NCBI RefSeq assembly: GCF_027943255.1 | Contig: NW_026562179.1 | Coordinates: forward strand, 3,846,501-3,910,500 | Origin: Anastrepha obliqua | Lineage: Eukaryota > Arthropoda > Insecta > Diptera > Tephritidae | DNA: 64,000 nucleotides | Reading direction: 5' to 3' | Shown here: piece after piece, positions 43,875 through 55,290 of the stretch | Layout of the letters: each line of letters begins with the position of its first letter | How positions within the stretch are numbered: the stretch's first letter is position 1 | The notes under the pieces: model-generated | Told to the model about the DNA's origin: nothing | Database searches by the model: none | The model's input: the letters and a program-made list of their open reading frames with translations, nothing else | Program-made: the position numbers and the translations under genes

Positions 43875-44462
43875 ATTTAAAATGATCCCATCTGACCCTG
43901 GAGATTTAAAATGTGAGAAAGATTTGATTGCCCATGCAACTTTCTCCTTGGCAATTATTTCATTTGCAAGATGCTGTGGATTATATTGGCTCCGCCTAAT
44001 ATTTCCCCTCCAGAAGTTCTAGCGATTCTTCTGCCGTAGCAGTCCAAGTACCATCAGGTTTCTTAACCCAAAAAGCCATTGAATGGTCTTTGGAAAGAGC
44101 ACGGCGGAGCCCAGAAGAATCCCTGGTGGATTCGATTGACCAACGAAATTCCCTCCAGGTATCTTGTTTTTGCGGCCCTGATTACCTTCTTGTACTGTCT
44201 CCGACTTTCTCTATACAATTTCCAATTTCCCGTCGAGTAGCTGAGGTTAAACGTTGATCTAGATTTTTCTCTTAGGTTGAAGAACTCGCTGCTCCACCAA
44301 AGAGGGTGAGTTTTTTACTAAATTTTATGGGGCAGACGTTTTGTATTCCTTACTAAATGCCTTTTCCAGTGTTATAACCCCACTCTCAAGGTTTTCCGTG
44401 AGAGTGATTTTGGGGAAAGGAATCTCTCCTATCCTCTTGTATACTGCATTTGTGAACCTCTT

Positions 44463-45213
44463 TCAGTTGGTTCTTAAAGGATTTCGATACGGTAAGGGTG
44501 GATCTACCTTAAAATCCAAACTGTACAGGATCCAACTGTGATCCAAAAAGGACCTTTTATTGGATACCCTCCAATTATTTACCTTTACTGAGCTATTTTC
44601 AGACAGTAAAGTAACATCAATCCTTTCCTTCCATCCTCTGAAGTACTCCGTACTAGGAAAGGTGATAGTGGGAGTGTTACCCCTGTTACATACCGATAAG
44701 TTAGTACTGATAATAAAATTATAAAAAGATTCACCCTGGTCGTTTGTCTCAGAGCTTCCCCACAACGCATGCCTCGCGTTGGCGTCGCATCCGAGTAGCA
44801 GGATTTTCCGTTCCTTCAAGCACACGCCTACAAGCCTCCTCGGGCGGTGCTGGCCGATCATGTGCCATATAGATGGATGCAAGTGTGATGCTGACACCGT
44901 CATCGGCTTCTACCTGAACTGCCGTCACATCCTGTGAACTATATGATAGGATTAAAAATAGGTTTAAATGTTTTTTGGTTACAACACATGATCTAGGATT
45001 ACCTTGAGTTCGCTTATAGTACAGATTGTAGTTTCTTCCGGAGGGCCCCTTCACCTCGTTGCTCTGCACCCAGGGTTCCTGGATTAAGGCTATGTCAACG
45101 TTCTCCTCCCCTAGGAGAACGGTTAGGTTGCCCGTTGCAGTCTGTGAATGTTGCAGGTTAATGGGGACTTTTGGACTATTAGACTTTATTTTCCACTTTT
45201 TGCAGTGGTTCAA
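44463..45213 (-). pseudogene. LOA-B endonuclease segment
   Basis: Two overlapping frames: 45213-44749 starts upstream of SNSPKVPINLQHSQTATG and includes VDIALIQEPWVQSNE and VSITLASIYMAHDRPA. The other, 44903-44463, continues with LLLGCDANARHALWGSSETN, RIDVTLLSEN and SFLDHSWILY (SDH changed to LDH). An apurinic-type endonuclease that would nick the target; frameshifted, with one catalytic-motif change. Confidence 0.75.
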
Positions 45214-45949
45214 GGCTCTCTGTGATTTGGAGAAGGAACGACACGCTGATGATCGACCAATCGGTCATTTGCACTGAACGGTTGTGAGGTTGGAAATAGG
45301 GAATCAACTGATTGACTTCAAGCTCCAGGTTTGGTATCCCGATACGAGTTCTTGGCCTTCGTGGTATCTCGCTGCCTAGAATGAGCTTGAGCCTCAAGCC
45401 CTCCCAGCTGCTCTGAATTTCCCAATCGCGTTTGTCTGGAAATGCAATGAGTACTGGTCATCACATTTGATTACCTGGCAACCGCGAACCACTTCCACCT
45501 AGTCGAAACCTGGTTTGCCGCGGTTGGAAGTTTAGTCCACCACTGCCATTTGAAGATGGTCCCGTGGCACCTCACTGAATTGTTTGTGCTGTAAATGCGT
45601 TCGCCTGTCTTCCTGTCACTTGGTCCGTTTTTCTTCGCCGCCATCCGATTTTTGTTTTTTGTTTGTTTTCATGGTTCTGGTTTGTACGGTCAACTGCCCC
45701 GCCCAGGGAGCTGCATCTCGCCATGCGCGGTGACCAAAGAGGAATAAGGGGAAATAACCGGTCGACCATAACAGCGCCCCATACCATGGCAAGGCCACCG
45801 TTACAACCTGAGGCGGCCTGATATCAGGAGGGCTCCGTTCAAAGACAGCCCTATTTAGTCCCCCAGCTGCCAAACCCACCCAATAGCCACGGGTCGCATC
45901 ACACCTTGGGTTGGGAGAGTTTTTTTAACAAAGTTTACGTCTTCGGCCT

Positions 45950-46532
45950 CGATCAGCCGCTCCTAACACGGAAAACAGACGGATAACCGCTTATTTTGAG
46001 CCCCACTCTCCTGGAATTTTATGATCGTATCGCCCACACGAAGGACATCTATTTGAAGGCGGTGCTTAGTCGCCTTGTCACAGAGGTATCACCAGAAATT
46101 CTGGGATTTTTAGCCCTTCCTGCTCCTCTCCCGCTCCTTGCCGGGGGTTGCCTATTTGTCAAGACTTATTTACAACTAACCTGCTGCTACAAGTCTTTCG
46201 GCTTTCTGCCGACCCCCGAGAGCTTAGCTAGCTATGCTCCCCGGTCACAATAGGTCATGGACCTCGAAAGCCTCGGGGTATAGAGTACGCTTTAGATAGA
46301 CTAAAATCTACGAGTATATGCTTAAGAACTATAAAACAATTTCTGGATATTTGATTTCTTCCACAGATTGAAGCAAAGAAGAAACACCGTCAGCGGAAAC
46401 ATACAATGCCTATTGTATAAATAATTTCATTTTTTAGCTATTATCTTTTTAAACAGTTGGTTTAAACAGCTGACGCACGTTTCGTGTTTTGTTTCGCTGT
46501 CATACATCTTCAGTTTGGTCTATAATTCAACC
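45950..46532. other. Segment shared with unit 0, no confirmed gene
   Basis: Matches 30573-31146. It contains the unidentified frame 45996-46253 and leads into the 5' side of ITm1. Confidence 0.6.
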
Positions 46533-47338
46533 ATGCATCGTCTTACAAACGAACAACGCTTGAAAATTATTGAATTTTATTATAAAAATGCGTGTTCTGT
46601 TAAGAAAGTTTAAGATCCACTTTTTTAACGAAAAATTGTGTTTAGCGACGAAGCTCATTTTTGGATCAATGGGTACGTAAATAAGCAGAATTGTCGATTT
46701 TGAAGAGAAGATCAGCCAGAAGAATTGCAAGAGCTACCAATGTATCCAGAAAAGGTCACAGTTTGGTGCGGTTTATGGGCTGGAGGTATCACTGGACCGT
46801 ACTTCTTCAAAGATTCTGCGAATCGTAACGTAACTGTGAATGGTGACCGCTACCGTGAAATGATATCCAACTTTTTTTTTTGCCCAAAATGCAAGATCTT
46901 GACTTGCATGACATGTGGTTTCAGCAAGACGGTGCCACATGCCGCACAGTACGCATAACAATGGACTTGTTGAGAGGCAAGTTCGTTGAACATTTTATTT
47001 CACGTTCGGGACCGCCTTTAGATTATTTTTTGTGGGGCTATGTTAAAGCTCATTTCTATTCAGACGAGCCTGCTTCAATTATCGCATTGGAAGACAGCAT
47101 TAAAGCATTTATATGTGAGATACCGGCCGAAACATTGGAAAGAGTATGCCAAAATTGAACTAAGCGGATGGACCATTTGAAGAGCAGTCGCGGTCAACAT
47201 TTGCATGAAATAATCTTCAAACATTAAATTATATGGACTGTACTATCTATTTAAATAAAAATTGCATACATTTTTCTGAATTTGACGTGTGGTTTTTTGA
47301 AAAAATTTCCTATAGCTCTTAAAAAATCACCCTTTATA
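46533..47338 (+). pseudogene. ITm1 Tc1/mariner transposase, unit B
   Basis: The most complete ITm1 copy: MHRLTNEQRLKIIEFYYK, then (after an internal deletion) IVFSDEAHFWINGYVNK and KVTVWCGLWAGGITGPYFF. A frameshift at a T run near 46875 leads into LDLHDMWFQQDGATCRT (second catalytic Asp), PPLDYFLWGYVKAHFYSDEP (third acidic residue region) and IPAETLERVCQN with a stop. The 3' untranslated region ends TTAAAAAATCACCCTTTATA. No 5' terminal repeat was found. The NWPP-type residues before PLDYF are also missing. Confidence 0.8.
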
Positions 47339-47974
47339 ACCCAGATATAAGAGTTGCCTGTCGACCAGTTGCCCTTTTGAGAAAGCTGCAGTACAGTATT
47401 CAGCGAAAACGCCCAAATAGGAAACTGTCGATGTATATACCTGTAACAGGACCATGCTGGTATGGTGATAGGATAATTTAAACTGCAAAATACATCGTGT
47501 CTTTGACAATATTTCCAAATAATTTAGATACTGACGAGAGCTTAGAGATTGGTTAATAACTGTCATTTTCCATTTATCAATATAGATGCCAGAGGCTGAC
47601 GATTTATTGAAGATTAATTTGAAGAGCAGAGCAAGAGGGAACAATGTTTGAGAAACAGCTGAAAGAGCATTATCATTCCTTTCTGTGGAGGATATTGCGT
47701 TTAAAATACCTCAACATTCCTCCAATGACAGATTCAAATACCCAAAGTTAAGAAACGAGAAAAGATGTATGGGACGAACCGAATTTGAACCGGGTTTATC
47801 ATTAACAAAGTTTGCGTTAAAAAAATCAGCCAACATGTATCCCACTTCAGAAGAATGGTAGATAATTTATCATTAAGAAAAATCGCAGAAAGCAAAGCTG
47901 GACTTTATAGATTTGATGTATTCCCAACAAAATTTAGGACTAATATTGTTTTCAACACTAGAAATATAATTACT
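47339..47974 (-). pseudogene. CR1-like RT/linker fragment, unit B
   Basis: Copy of 39203-39846 with few differences; same decayed blocks. Confidence 0.6.
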
Positions 47975-48413
47975 AAAGGGTTTTCCAATAACAGGTGTAT
48001 GGATTGTGCTATTGGGAGATGATTAACGCTGGTATTGATCTGGACATTGTTTATTTTCAACAAGACAGCGCTACGTGCCACACAAGCAATGAAACCATTG
48101 ATCTTTTACGGGAAAAGTTTCCGGACCGTGTTATCTCTCGAAGAGGTGATCACAATTGGCCACCGAGATCAAGTGATTAACACCTTGTGACTTTTTGCTT
48201 TGGGGCCACCTGAAAGAGAAGGTCTACGCCAACAGCCCAGGGTCGATTCAAGACCTCAAAGATGGAATTCGTGAGGCTATCGAGGACATAGGGAAGCCAC
48301 TTTGCAATTCGGCTATGGAAAATTTCATGAAAAGGATATTGTCCTGTAAGCGTGGTCGTGGTGGTCATTTGCCTGATGTTATTATCCACTGTTAACGGCA
48401 TACCTCCCTCTTT
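47975..48413 (+). pseudogene. ITm2 internally deleted element, unit B
   Basis: Same 5' terminal repeat, same internal deletion, same one-base frameshift after NWPPRSSD as in unit A. The second catalytic Asp region reads FQQDSATCHTS. Stop at 48393-48395. Confidence 0.75.
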
Positions 48414-49011
48414 ATAATAATTACAAATTCAAAGATTTTGCGATTCATAGTTTCCTCCTCAATAAATATGCGAACGGAATTGTTTGTAATAGTACAATAT
48501 CTTGATGCTTTCTCATTCATTCCTCGCATGGATTCTCATGGAATACTAAGAAAAGAGGATTATTGTGAATTAGTTCTCAGAAATGAAAAAATAAGAATAT
48601 AATATACACTTTCCAACTTAGTTTCCAGAAATAAAATTCCTCCAGGTAACTTACTATAAGTTCATTAAGTAGGTGCTGTCTTGGATGTTGAATTTTTTTA
48701 ATTTAATTAAAATGTTTAATTTAAGAGTTCTATTTGGGTGGAAAACGCAAATTATGCAATGTAATAAAATCTGTTATTAGAAAATCCAATAAATAATCTA
48801 CTGGGTTCATTTGTATATATTATTGATAGAGCGATAAAAGCATATGAGTTTGTATGTATTACACACATGTTTTGCTTGTGAGTATCTTTATTTGAATTTA
48901 TTAGACGCAATAAAAAGCTGAATTAGGTAAAATATTTATTACACAAAATATTAAAAGTTTATACACATGCATATACATATATATATATATATACATATGT
49001 ATGTATTTTTT
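48414..49011. other. Noncoding end of unit B with (AT)n tract
   Basis: Near-copy of 40286-40895; shorter (AT)n. Confidence 0.6.
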
Positions 49012-49128
49012 CACATAATAATACTTCAGGGTGATGACTCTCAAACTTAACAAACAAAGACGACAAATATTTCTCAGGTGTACTTATATTTATTGATTTC
49101 CCTAGTTATGCACATGCCTATTTATATA

Positions 49129-50408
49129 AGGTTGGCCAAAAAGTCTTGCGGTATTTCCGCAAGCTTGTCTTTGCAAGCGCGTAGTTCTAGTTGTATTCGT
49201 CGCATCGGTTCACGCTAGAGCTTTTTGGAAAGCTCTTTTCACGTACTAACACGTGTTTGATTAATTGTTGTTTGCTTTTAGTCGTTCGTGAGTTATAGCG
49301 TCGCAAACATGGAGCAAAATAAAGAGAAAATACGGCATATTTTACAGTACTACTACGATAAAGGCAAAAATGCATATCATGCTGCTAATAAAATTTGTGC
49401 AGTTTATGGACCTGATACAGTTTCCATTTCCACCGCACAACGATGGTTTCAACGTTTTCGTTCTGGTGCAGAGGTGATCGAAGATGCGCCACGGTCCGGA
49501 AGGCCTGTCGTCAAAAATTGCGATAAAATCGCTGAATTGATCGAAAGAGACCGGCATAGTAGCAGCCGTAGCATCGGCCAAGAGCTGGGCATGAGTCATC
49601 AAACCGTTATAAACCATTTGAAGAAGCTTGGATTCAAAAAGAAGCTCGATGTATGGGTGCCACACGACTTGACGCAAAAAAACATTTTTGCCCGTATGGA
49701 TGCATGCGAATCGCTTCCGAATCGCAACAAAATCGACCCGTTTTTGAAGCGGATGGTGACTAGCGATGAAAAGTGGGTCACTTACGACAACGTGAAGCGC
49801 AAACGGTCGTGGTCGAAAAGCGGTGAAGCTGCCCAGACGGTGGCCAAGCCTGGATTGACGGCCAGGAAGGTTCTTCTGTGTGTTTGGTGGGATTGGCAGG
49901 GAATCATCCACTATGAGGTGCTCCCCTATGGCCAAACGCTCGATTCGGACCTGTATTGCCAACAACTGGACCGCTTGAATGCAGCACTCATGCAGAAGAG
50001 GCCATCTTTGATCCACAAAGGCCGAATTGTCTTCCATCAGGACAACGCCAGGCCACACACATCTTTGGTGACGCGCCAGAAGCTCCGGGAGCTCGGATGA
50101 GAGGTTCTTTTGCATCCACCGTATAGTCCGTATCTCGCACCAAGTGATTACCACCAATTTCTGTCCATGGCGAACGAGCTTGGTAGTCGGAAGTTGTCCA
50201 CAAGAGAGTCCTGTGAAAATTGGCTCTCCGAGTTTTTTGACAATAGGGAAGCGAACTTCTATAAGAGGGGCATTATGAAGTTGGCATCTCGTTGGGAACT
50301 CGTCATCGAACAAAACGGCGCATATTTGACTTAAATCGCATTATTATAACCAATTTTATGAACAATTGAAAATTCAATAAAAATACCGCAAGACTTCTTT
50401 GACAACCT
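49129..50408 (+). mobile_element. Mariner element, mellifera-like, 1280 bp
   Basis: Complete with terminal inverted repeats: left AGGTTGGCCAAAAAGTCTTG, right end reverse-complementing to AGGTTGTCAAAGAAGTCTTG, about 28 bp each. TA duplications lie at 49127-49128 and 50409-50410. Units A and B show the empty site (TTTATATATAGTAGG), proving insertion after the array formed. Confidence 0.9.
49309..50334 (+). pseudogene. Mariner transposase, one premature stop
   Basis: The likely start is ATG 49309 (MEQNKEKIRHILQYYYDKGK). The frame is open to TGA at 50098-50100 and continues in the same frame to TAA at 50332-50334. The N-terminal helix-turn-helix ends with WFQRFRSGAEVIEDAPRSGR. WVPHDLTQKN follows, then TSDEKW (first Asp), IVFHQDNARPHT (second Asp) and, after the stop, LAPSDYH (third Asp, 34 residues between). 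Family members have Trp at the stop position (TGG to TGA) and SPD where this copy has SPY. These two changes should inactivate an otherwise complete 341-codon gene. Confidence 0.9.
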
Positions 50409-50763
50409 TATATATAGTAGGCTACATAGGTATGAACATATTTATTTGGCATACGATTGAATACAAGTCAATTTTTATTATCTTTCTCCATTATCGATGA
50501 TTACCTGGGCCAGTAAATAATTTTAGGATGACTTTACTAACTTTTTACATTATACAAGTAGTATTAATATGCTAAGATACTCACTTCTTGAACTCGAACT
50601 TATTGCTGTTAAAATATTAAAAATGTATTTGGTTACTAGTTAGATTGGCAGTTGCGGACAATTATTTGATGTTGGAGTTTTCCAAAAAATGTGGACCTAG
50701 TAGACTGCAATCCCGCTTTTAAACATGTATAATTTAAAATTTGACAGGCCCAACTTTCGTTTG

Positions 50764-52851
50764 TTGGTTGGTTGGTTAGAGTGGTGAATCATCCAGAATC
50801 CAACTAGCGCTTCCGCCCCATTTTGTTGCCACATCCGCGTTACCAACTTGTTTAACAGTTATTTACAGCAAGACTGTATCCAGTCTGTGCGGTTTAAGAA
50901 CCTTATTAGGCTGGTGATGTCTAAGCCAGACAGTTGCTCGAGACTCTCGAACAGCGGTTTGCCCAGAGTTAACATACTGTCCTTCCATAGTGCAGGGCAT
51001 TCACATAGGAAATGAAGATTGTTTCCTTTTTCTCCGGTTGTTTACAACTCACAGTTATGTTGTGAGGGATGCCCATTTTGGCGGCTTGTTCTGCGATAGA
51101 CCAGAAACCAGTTATGACTGCCGTTAGTCTACAGGCGTCCCGTCGTTTCATGCTTATCAATGTCGACGATTGCTTGAGGTTTTAGGTGGGCCATAACGTC
51201 CTGCTGATTTTACATTTCGTCAGGTCTCTCCATCTACCATCTGCGATTCCAAGGTATTTTAGGGAAATTGCATTCTTGACTGCACCTTATGGTGTGAATA
51301 CCGTTACTGCAAGAACGTTATTCATGGCAGATCCTCCTCTTGCCAGTTCATCTACTTTTTCGTTACCTTCTATGTTCCAGTGTCCCGGGACCTAAATTAA
51401 GGTTACTTTATGGTTTTCACTCAAGGTGGTGAGGCTATTCCTACTTTGCTCCACCACTTTAGGGGTTGTTGTAGCCGAGTCCAGTGCCTGCATTGCAGCT
51501 TGCCTATCCGAAAGAATATCGATATTGCCTTTAAAGACAAATCCGTGATTAGTAACCTACAAGCTTCCCCAATTGCCAATACTTCCGCCTGGAAGACACT
51601 GCAGGCATTGGGGAGACGCACAAATTTTTCAATTCCAAGTCTATGAGAATGTATACCTGCTCCATCACCACAATCCATTTTACTGAAGTTGTTTGGAGAG
51701 AATCCCTTATTCCATTCTTCCTTAGATGGAAAGAGAGTGGCAAAATTCCTATTAAAAGTTACCGTCGGCATGATATAGTTAGTCCTCACCGAGATCAACT
51801 GAGCTTGTCGCAATAATAGACTATTGTTATCATAAGTTTTTTCTTTCCAGCGACCCGCTTCATTTAACCTAAATGCACTCATGGTTGCCGTCTTCTTTAT
51901 ATGTATATGTATGTCTATTGGAATAACGTGTGTCAGTGCATTGAGAGCCTCTCTAGGACATAATCTGATAGCACCGACCATTATTGCACATGCTTATCTT
52001 TGTATTCTGCCGAGTAATTTGGATTGGTACTCTCTCCCCAGAGCTTTCCACCAAACTACCGAACCATACGATAAAATAGGTAGTAGTATACCGGCCATAA
52101 TGAGTGCTTAGGTTGAAGACCCCATCTTCTTCCATGCATACGTTTACAGGCATATAAAGGAATTTCTGCTTTCCTTACCCGTTCTTCGACGTTTACCTTA
52201 CAGCTAAGTTTAGAGTCCAGAATTACCCTTAAGTTTCATATCTTGCACTGGGTGACAGTGAAAAAGTTTGTCCGTTGATATTTGGTAGGGTAAAAGTTGG
52301 AACCTTGCATCTGCTGGTAAAAAGCATAAGTTCTGTTTTACGCGGGTTTAAGCTTACACCACATCCTGTGGCTCAAGAGTTAAGCTCGCCTATTTTGGAT
52401 GATCCCACTCATGGTATTGGGACACAATCCTGACACCATTAGCACCACATATTCAGCGTACGCCACAACTTTCACCCCACCTCTATTAAGTTTTATTAGG
52501 ATTTTGCTGATCACACATAGCCGATGAAGTGGAGATAATACTCCCCCTTGTGGAGTGCCCCCGCGGACCTTCTTGGTTATGTTGATATTACCCATATAAG
52601 CTTTGATGATCCTGGTTTCTAGCATAGAGATGACCCAGTTACTAATGCAACTGTCCACCTCTAGGTCTATCACAGCCCGATGGATGGCATCTGTACTAAC
52701 ATTGTTAAAGGCACCTTCTATATCCAAGAATGCCGCCGTAGTATAATGTTTCCTCTGTAGAGAACCATCTCTTATTCGGATTACCTCGTGAAGCGCTGTC
52801 TCCGTAGATTTGCCTTTAAGGTATGCGTGTTGTGCAGTTGATATACCAGAG
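50764..52851 (-). pseudogene. LOA-C: LOA-1-family 3' fragment
   Basis: Copy of LOA-A with the same junction to ITm1 (52851/52852) and the same YAEY box, but with only one copy of the 185-bp segment (52221-52390). Open stretches are 51981-51421 and 52727-52380. Some RT positions agree with B (AVIDLEV, AYMGNIN) and not with A. Confidence 0.8.
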
Positions 52852-53101
52852 TGAAATGATATCCAACTTTTTTATTTGTGAGATACCGGCCGAAACATTG
52901 AAAAGAGTATGCCAAAATTGGACTAAGTGGATGGACCATTTGAAGCGCAGTCGCGGTCAACATTTGCATGAAATAATCTTCAAACATTAAATTATATGGA
53001 CTGTACTATCTATTTAAATAAAAATTTCATGCATTTTTCTGAATTTTTCGTGTGTTTTTTCGAAAAAATTTCCTATAGCTCTTAAAAAATCACCCTTTAT
53101 A
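52852..53101 (+). pseudogene. ITm1 3' scrap, unit C
   Basis: Same two deletions as 38956-39202: EMISNFF joined to IPAETLKRVCQNWTK, then the 3' terminal repeat. Confidence 0.75.
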
Positions 53102-53744
53102 ACCCAGATATAACCCAGATATAAGAGTTGCCTGTCGACCAGTTGCCCTTTTGAGAAAGCTGCAGTACAGTATTCAGCGAAAACGCCCAATTAGGAAACT
53201 GTCGATGTACCTGTAACAGGACCAAGCTGGTATGGTGATAGGATAATTTAAACTGCAAAATACATCGTGTCTTTGACAATATTTCTAAATAATTTAGCTA
53301 CTGACGAGAGCTTAGAGATTGGTTAATAACTGTCATTTTCCATTTATCAATATAGATGCCAGAGGCTGACGATTTATTGAAGATTAATTTGAAGAGCAGA
53401 GCAAGAGGGAACAATGTTTGAGAAACAGCTGAAAGAGCATTATCATTCCTTTCTGTGGAGGATATTGCGTTTAAAATACCTCAACATTCCTCCAATGACA
53501 GATTCAAATACCCAAAGTTAAGAAACGAGAAAAGATGTATGGGACGAACCGAATTTGAACCGGGTTTATCATTAACAAAGTTTGCGTTAAAAAAATCAGC
53601 CAACATGTTTCCCACTTCAGAAAAATGGTAGATAATTTATCATTAAGAAAACTCGCAGAAACCAAAGCTGGATTTTATAGATTTAATGTATTCCCAACAA
53701 AATTTAGGACTAATATTGTTTTCAACACTAGAAATATAATTACT
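53102..53744 (-). pseudogene. CR1-like RT/linker fragment, unit C
   Basis: Near-copy of 39203-39846. Confidence 0.6.
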
Positions 53745-54164
53745 AAAGGGTTTTCCAATAACAGGTGTATGGATTGTGCTATTGAGAGATGATTAACGCT
53801 GGTATTGATCTGGACATTGTTTATTTTCAACAAGACAGCGCTACGTGCCACACAAGCAATGAAACCATTGATCTTTTACGGGAAAAGTTTCCGGACCGTG
53901 TTATCTCTCGAAGAGGTGATCACAATTGGCCACCGAGATCAAGTGATTAACACCTTGTGACTTTTTGCTTTGGGGCCACGTGATGGAGAAGGTCAACGCC
54001 AACAGCCCAGGGTCGATTCAAGACCTCAAAGATGGAATTCGTGAGGCTATCGAGGACATAGGGAAGCCACTTTGCAATTCGGCTATGGAAAATTTCATGA
54101 AAAGGATATTGTCCTGTAAGCGTGGTCGTGGTGGTCATTTGCCTGATGTTATTATCCACTATTA
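53745..54164 (+). pseudogene. ITm2 internally deleted element, unit C, cut near its end
   Basis: Same structure and frameshift as in A and B. The last codons and 3' untranslated region are displaced to 62895-62963 by non-LTR-3. CACTATTA is present on both sides (54157-54164 and 62895-62902). Confidence 0.75.
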
Positions 54165-54193
54165 AGAGTAGCTTGGCAACTCTGCATGGTGAC

Positions 54194-54200
54194 AGTCGTG
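54194..54200 (+). promoter_or_regulatory. Candidate downstream promoter element of non-LTR-3
   Basis: AGTCGTG fits the Drosophila DPE consensus RGWCGTG and lies 28-30 bases from the 5' end of the element. This is where internal promoters of I, F and jockey elements carry it. Position-based inference. Confidence 0.45.
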
Positions 54201-54420
54201 TAACTTGTGCGCTCCTATAAAAGTCTTGATTTTACCATGGATATTCTGAGATATAAAGAAGCGCTGGCAGTTTTAGCGGAAGTGGTACTGTTGGTGATTG
54301 CAGTTGTAAGGCGAAACGTTTGTACGAGTGAGTTGGAATTGGGAAATGAGCAGATGATCCTGGTGGTGTTTCTTTTGGTGTTCCTTTTGTTCACTTCTTC
54401 GCGGGTATCAGTGTCCTAGT

Positions 54421-54576
54421 AACTGGAAGGAGAAGCGACGTCTAGCGGAAGGATCGAATACTGAAACAATTTTTTGGTTCGTGCATTAGATAAATGAGTG
54501 TTCAGACAACTGGAAGGTGAAGCGACATCTGGCTGAAGGACGTCGTACCAAAACGATTTCTTGGTTGGTGTATTAT
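54421..54576 (+). repeat. Imperfect tandem repeat in the non-LTR-3 leader, period 87 bp
   Basis: Copies at 54421-54488 and 54508-54576 both start AACTGGAAGG and share GAAGCGAC and TTCTTGGTT-type blocks, with many substitutions. Confidence 0.7.
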
Positions 54577-54661
54577 TTAAAGGAGGTGAAATACCGTCCT
54601 ATAAAGGTAGAAGGCGCAACTTAGCATCCTGGAGAAAAGAAAAGCTGACCAGCTGTCCCCA

Positions 54662-55290
54662 ATGGACATTAAAAACCAAACCCCAAAAATGCACAAAATG
54701 AGTACCCAAAAAGTTGGTGATTTGGATGTAGAGACTCTTAAACTTATAATCAAAGAGAGTAACAATGAGATGCTTGAAAAATTAAATGAATTAAGTAGTG
54801 ATGTTGCGGAGCTAAAGAAACAAAATGAATATTTATCGCAGGAGATCGAAAAAATTAAAGCTGAAAAGAATATTGATAAAATAATTACTCGCCCAGTTGG
54901 AAGACCATATCAAAAAAAAAATTTAATTTTCAAAGGCCTAACTGTAAGTACATCGACCAAGGAGGCAGTTTATAAAGTGTGCAAGGAAGTACTACAGATA
55001 AACGACGCATCAATTGTCAAATCGACATAGAAAATCTACGAGCGAGATGGAAAAATTACGGTGCTGGCAGAAATCAGATCAGAAAAGGATATCGGAGATA
55101 TTTAAAAAAAATAAAGTAAGCTTGCGGGAACAACAATCTATGTAGAAAGAGATCTTAATTTAGAGCGGCAACAAGACAAGAAAGTTATGATGCAGTTGAA
55201 AAAGGATATTATGGCGATTTCCTCTAAACATCGAATTGGCGTCCGAGATGATAGGATGAAAGTAGCATACAAATGATTGAGATGGAATAA
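54662..55290 (+). pseudogene. Non-LTR-3 ORF1 (coiled-coil RNA-binding protein)
   Basis: The ATG at 54662 opens 122 codons. VETLKLIIKESNNEMLEKLN and VAELKKQNEYLSQEIEKIKA form a heptad-like coiled coil, then KNLIFKGLTVSTSTKEAVYK starts an RRM-like domain. A TAG at 55028-55030 interrupts it; the same frame goes on with YERDGKITVLAEIRSEKDIG, followed by further shifts (INDDR-type basic end near 55270). L1-like ORF1 layout by eye. Broken. Confidence 0.65.

Larger units (their letters stand above)
41366..45949 (-). mobile_element. LOA-B: near full-length LOA-1-family element, decayed
   Basis: Runs from the AACC tail to the 5' leader with the shared 18-base motif; the 5' terminus matches that of LOA-1. 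ORF1 remnants are at 45879-45179 (EIPRRPRTRIGIPNLEL), endonuclease at 45213-44463 (INLQHSQTATGNL, LLGCDANARHALWGSSE, ERIDVTLL, FLDHSWIL), RT at 43874-43167, RNase H at 42583-42023. The RT has QHAYLKGKSTETALHEVIRI and GGTPQGGVLSPLHRLCVISK, but YAEY at the active site, so it is catalytically dead as well as frameshifted. It carries the 185-bp duplication. At the position of the LOA-1 ORF1 TAG, this copy has CAG. Confidence 0.85.
40896..49011. repeat. Array unit B (about 8.1 kb, least deleted)
   Basis: Same order as unit A, but with the full LOA-B element, the segment shared with 30573-31470 and a longer ITm1 between LOA and the CR1-like fragment. This is the arrangement from which A and C can be derived by one deletion. 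Confidence 0.85.
49012..54164. repeat. Array unit C, interrupted by mariner and cut by a non-LTR insertion
   Basis: Same order as A, with a mariner at 49129-50408. The unit is broken at 54164 by the non-LTR-3 insertion and resumes at 62903-62963. It has the LOA/ITm1 deletion of A but a single copy of the 185-bp LOA segment. Confidence 0.85.

Noticed and set aside
49342..50313. 323-codon minus-strand frame
   Set aside because: It lies antisense to the mariner transposase, whose motifs are clear; a long antisense frame by codon symmetry.
36204..54164. Repeats considered as CRISPR, tRNA array or classical satellite
   Set aside because: Units are several kb, made of recognisable transposons, with no short regular spacer pattern.
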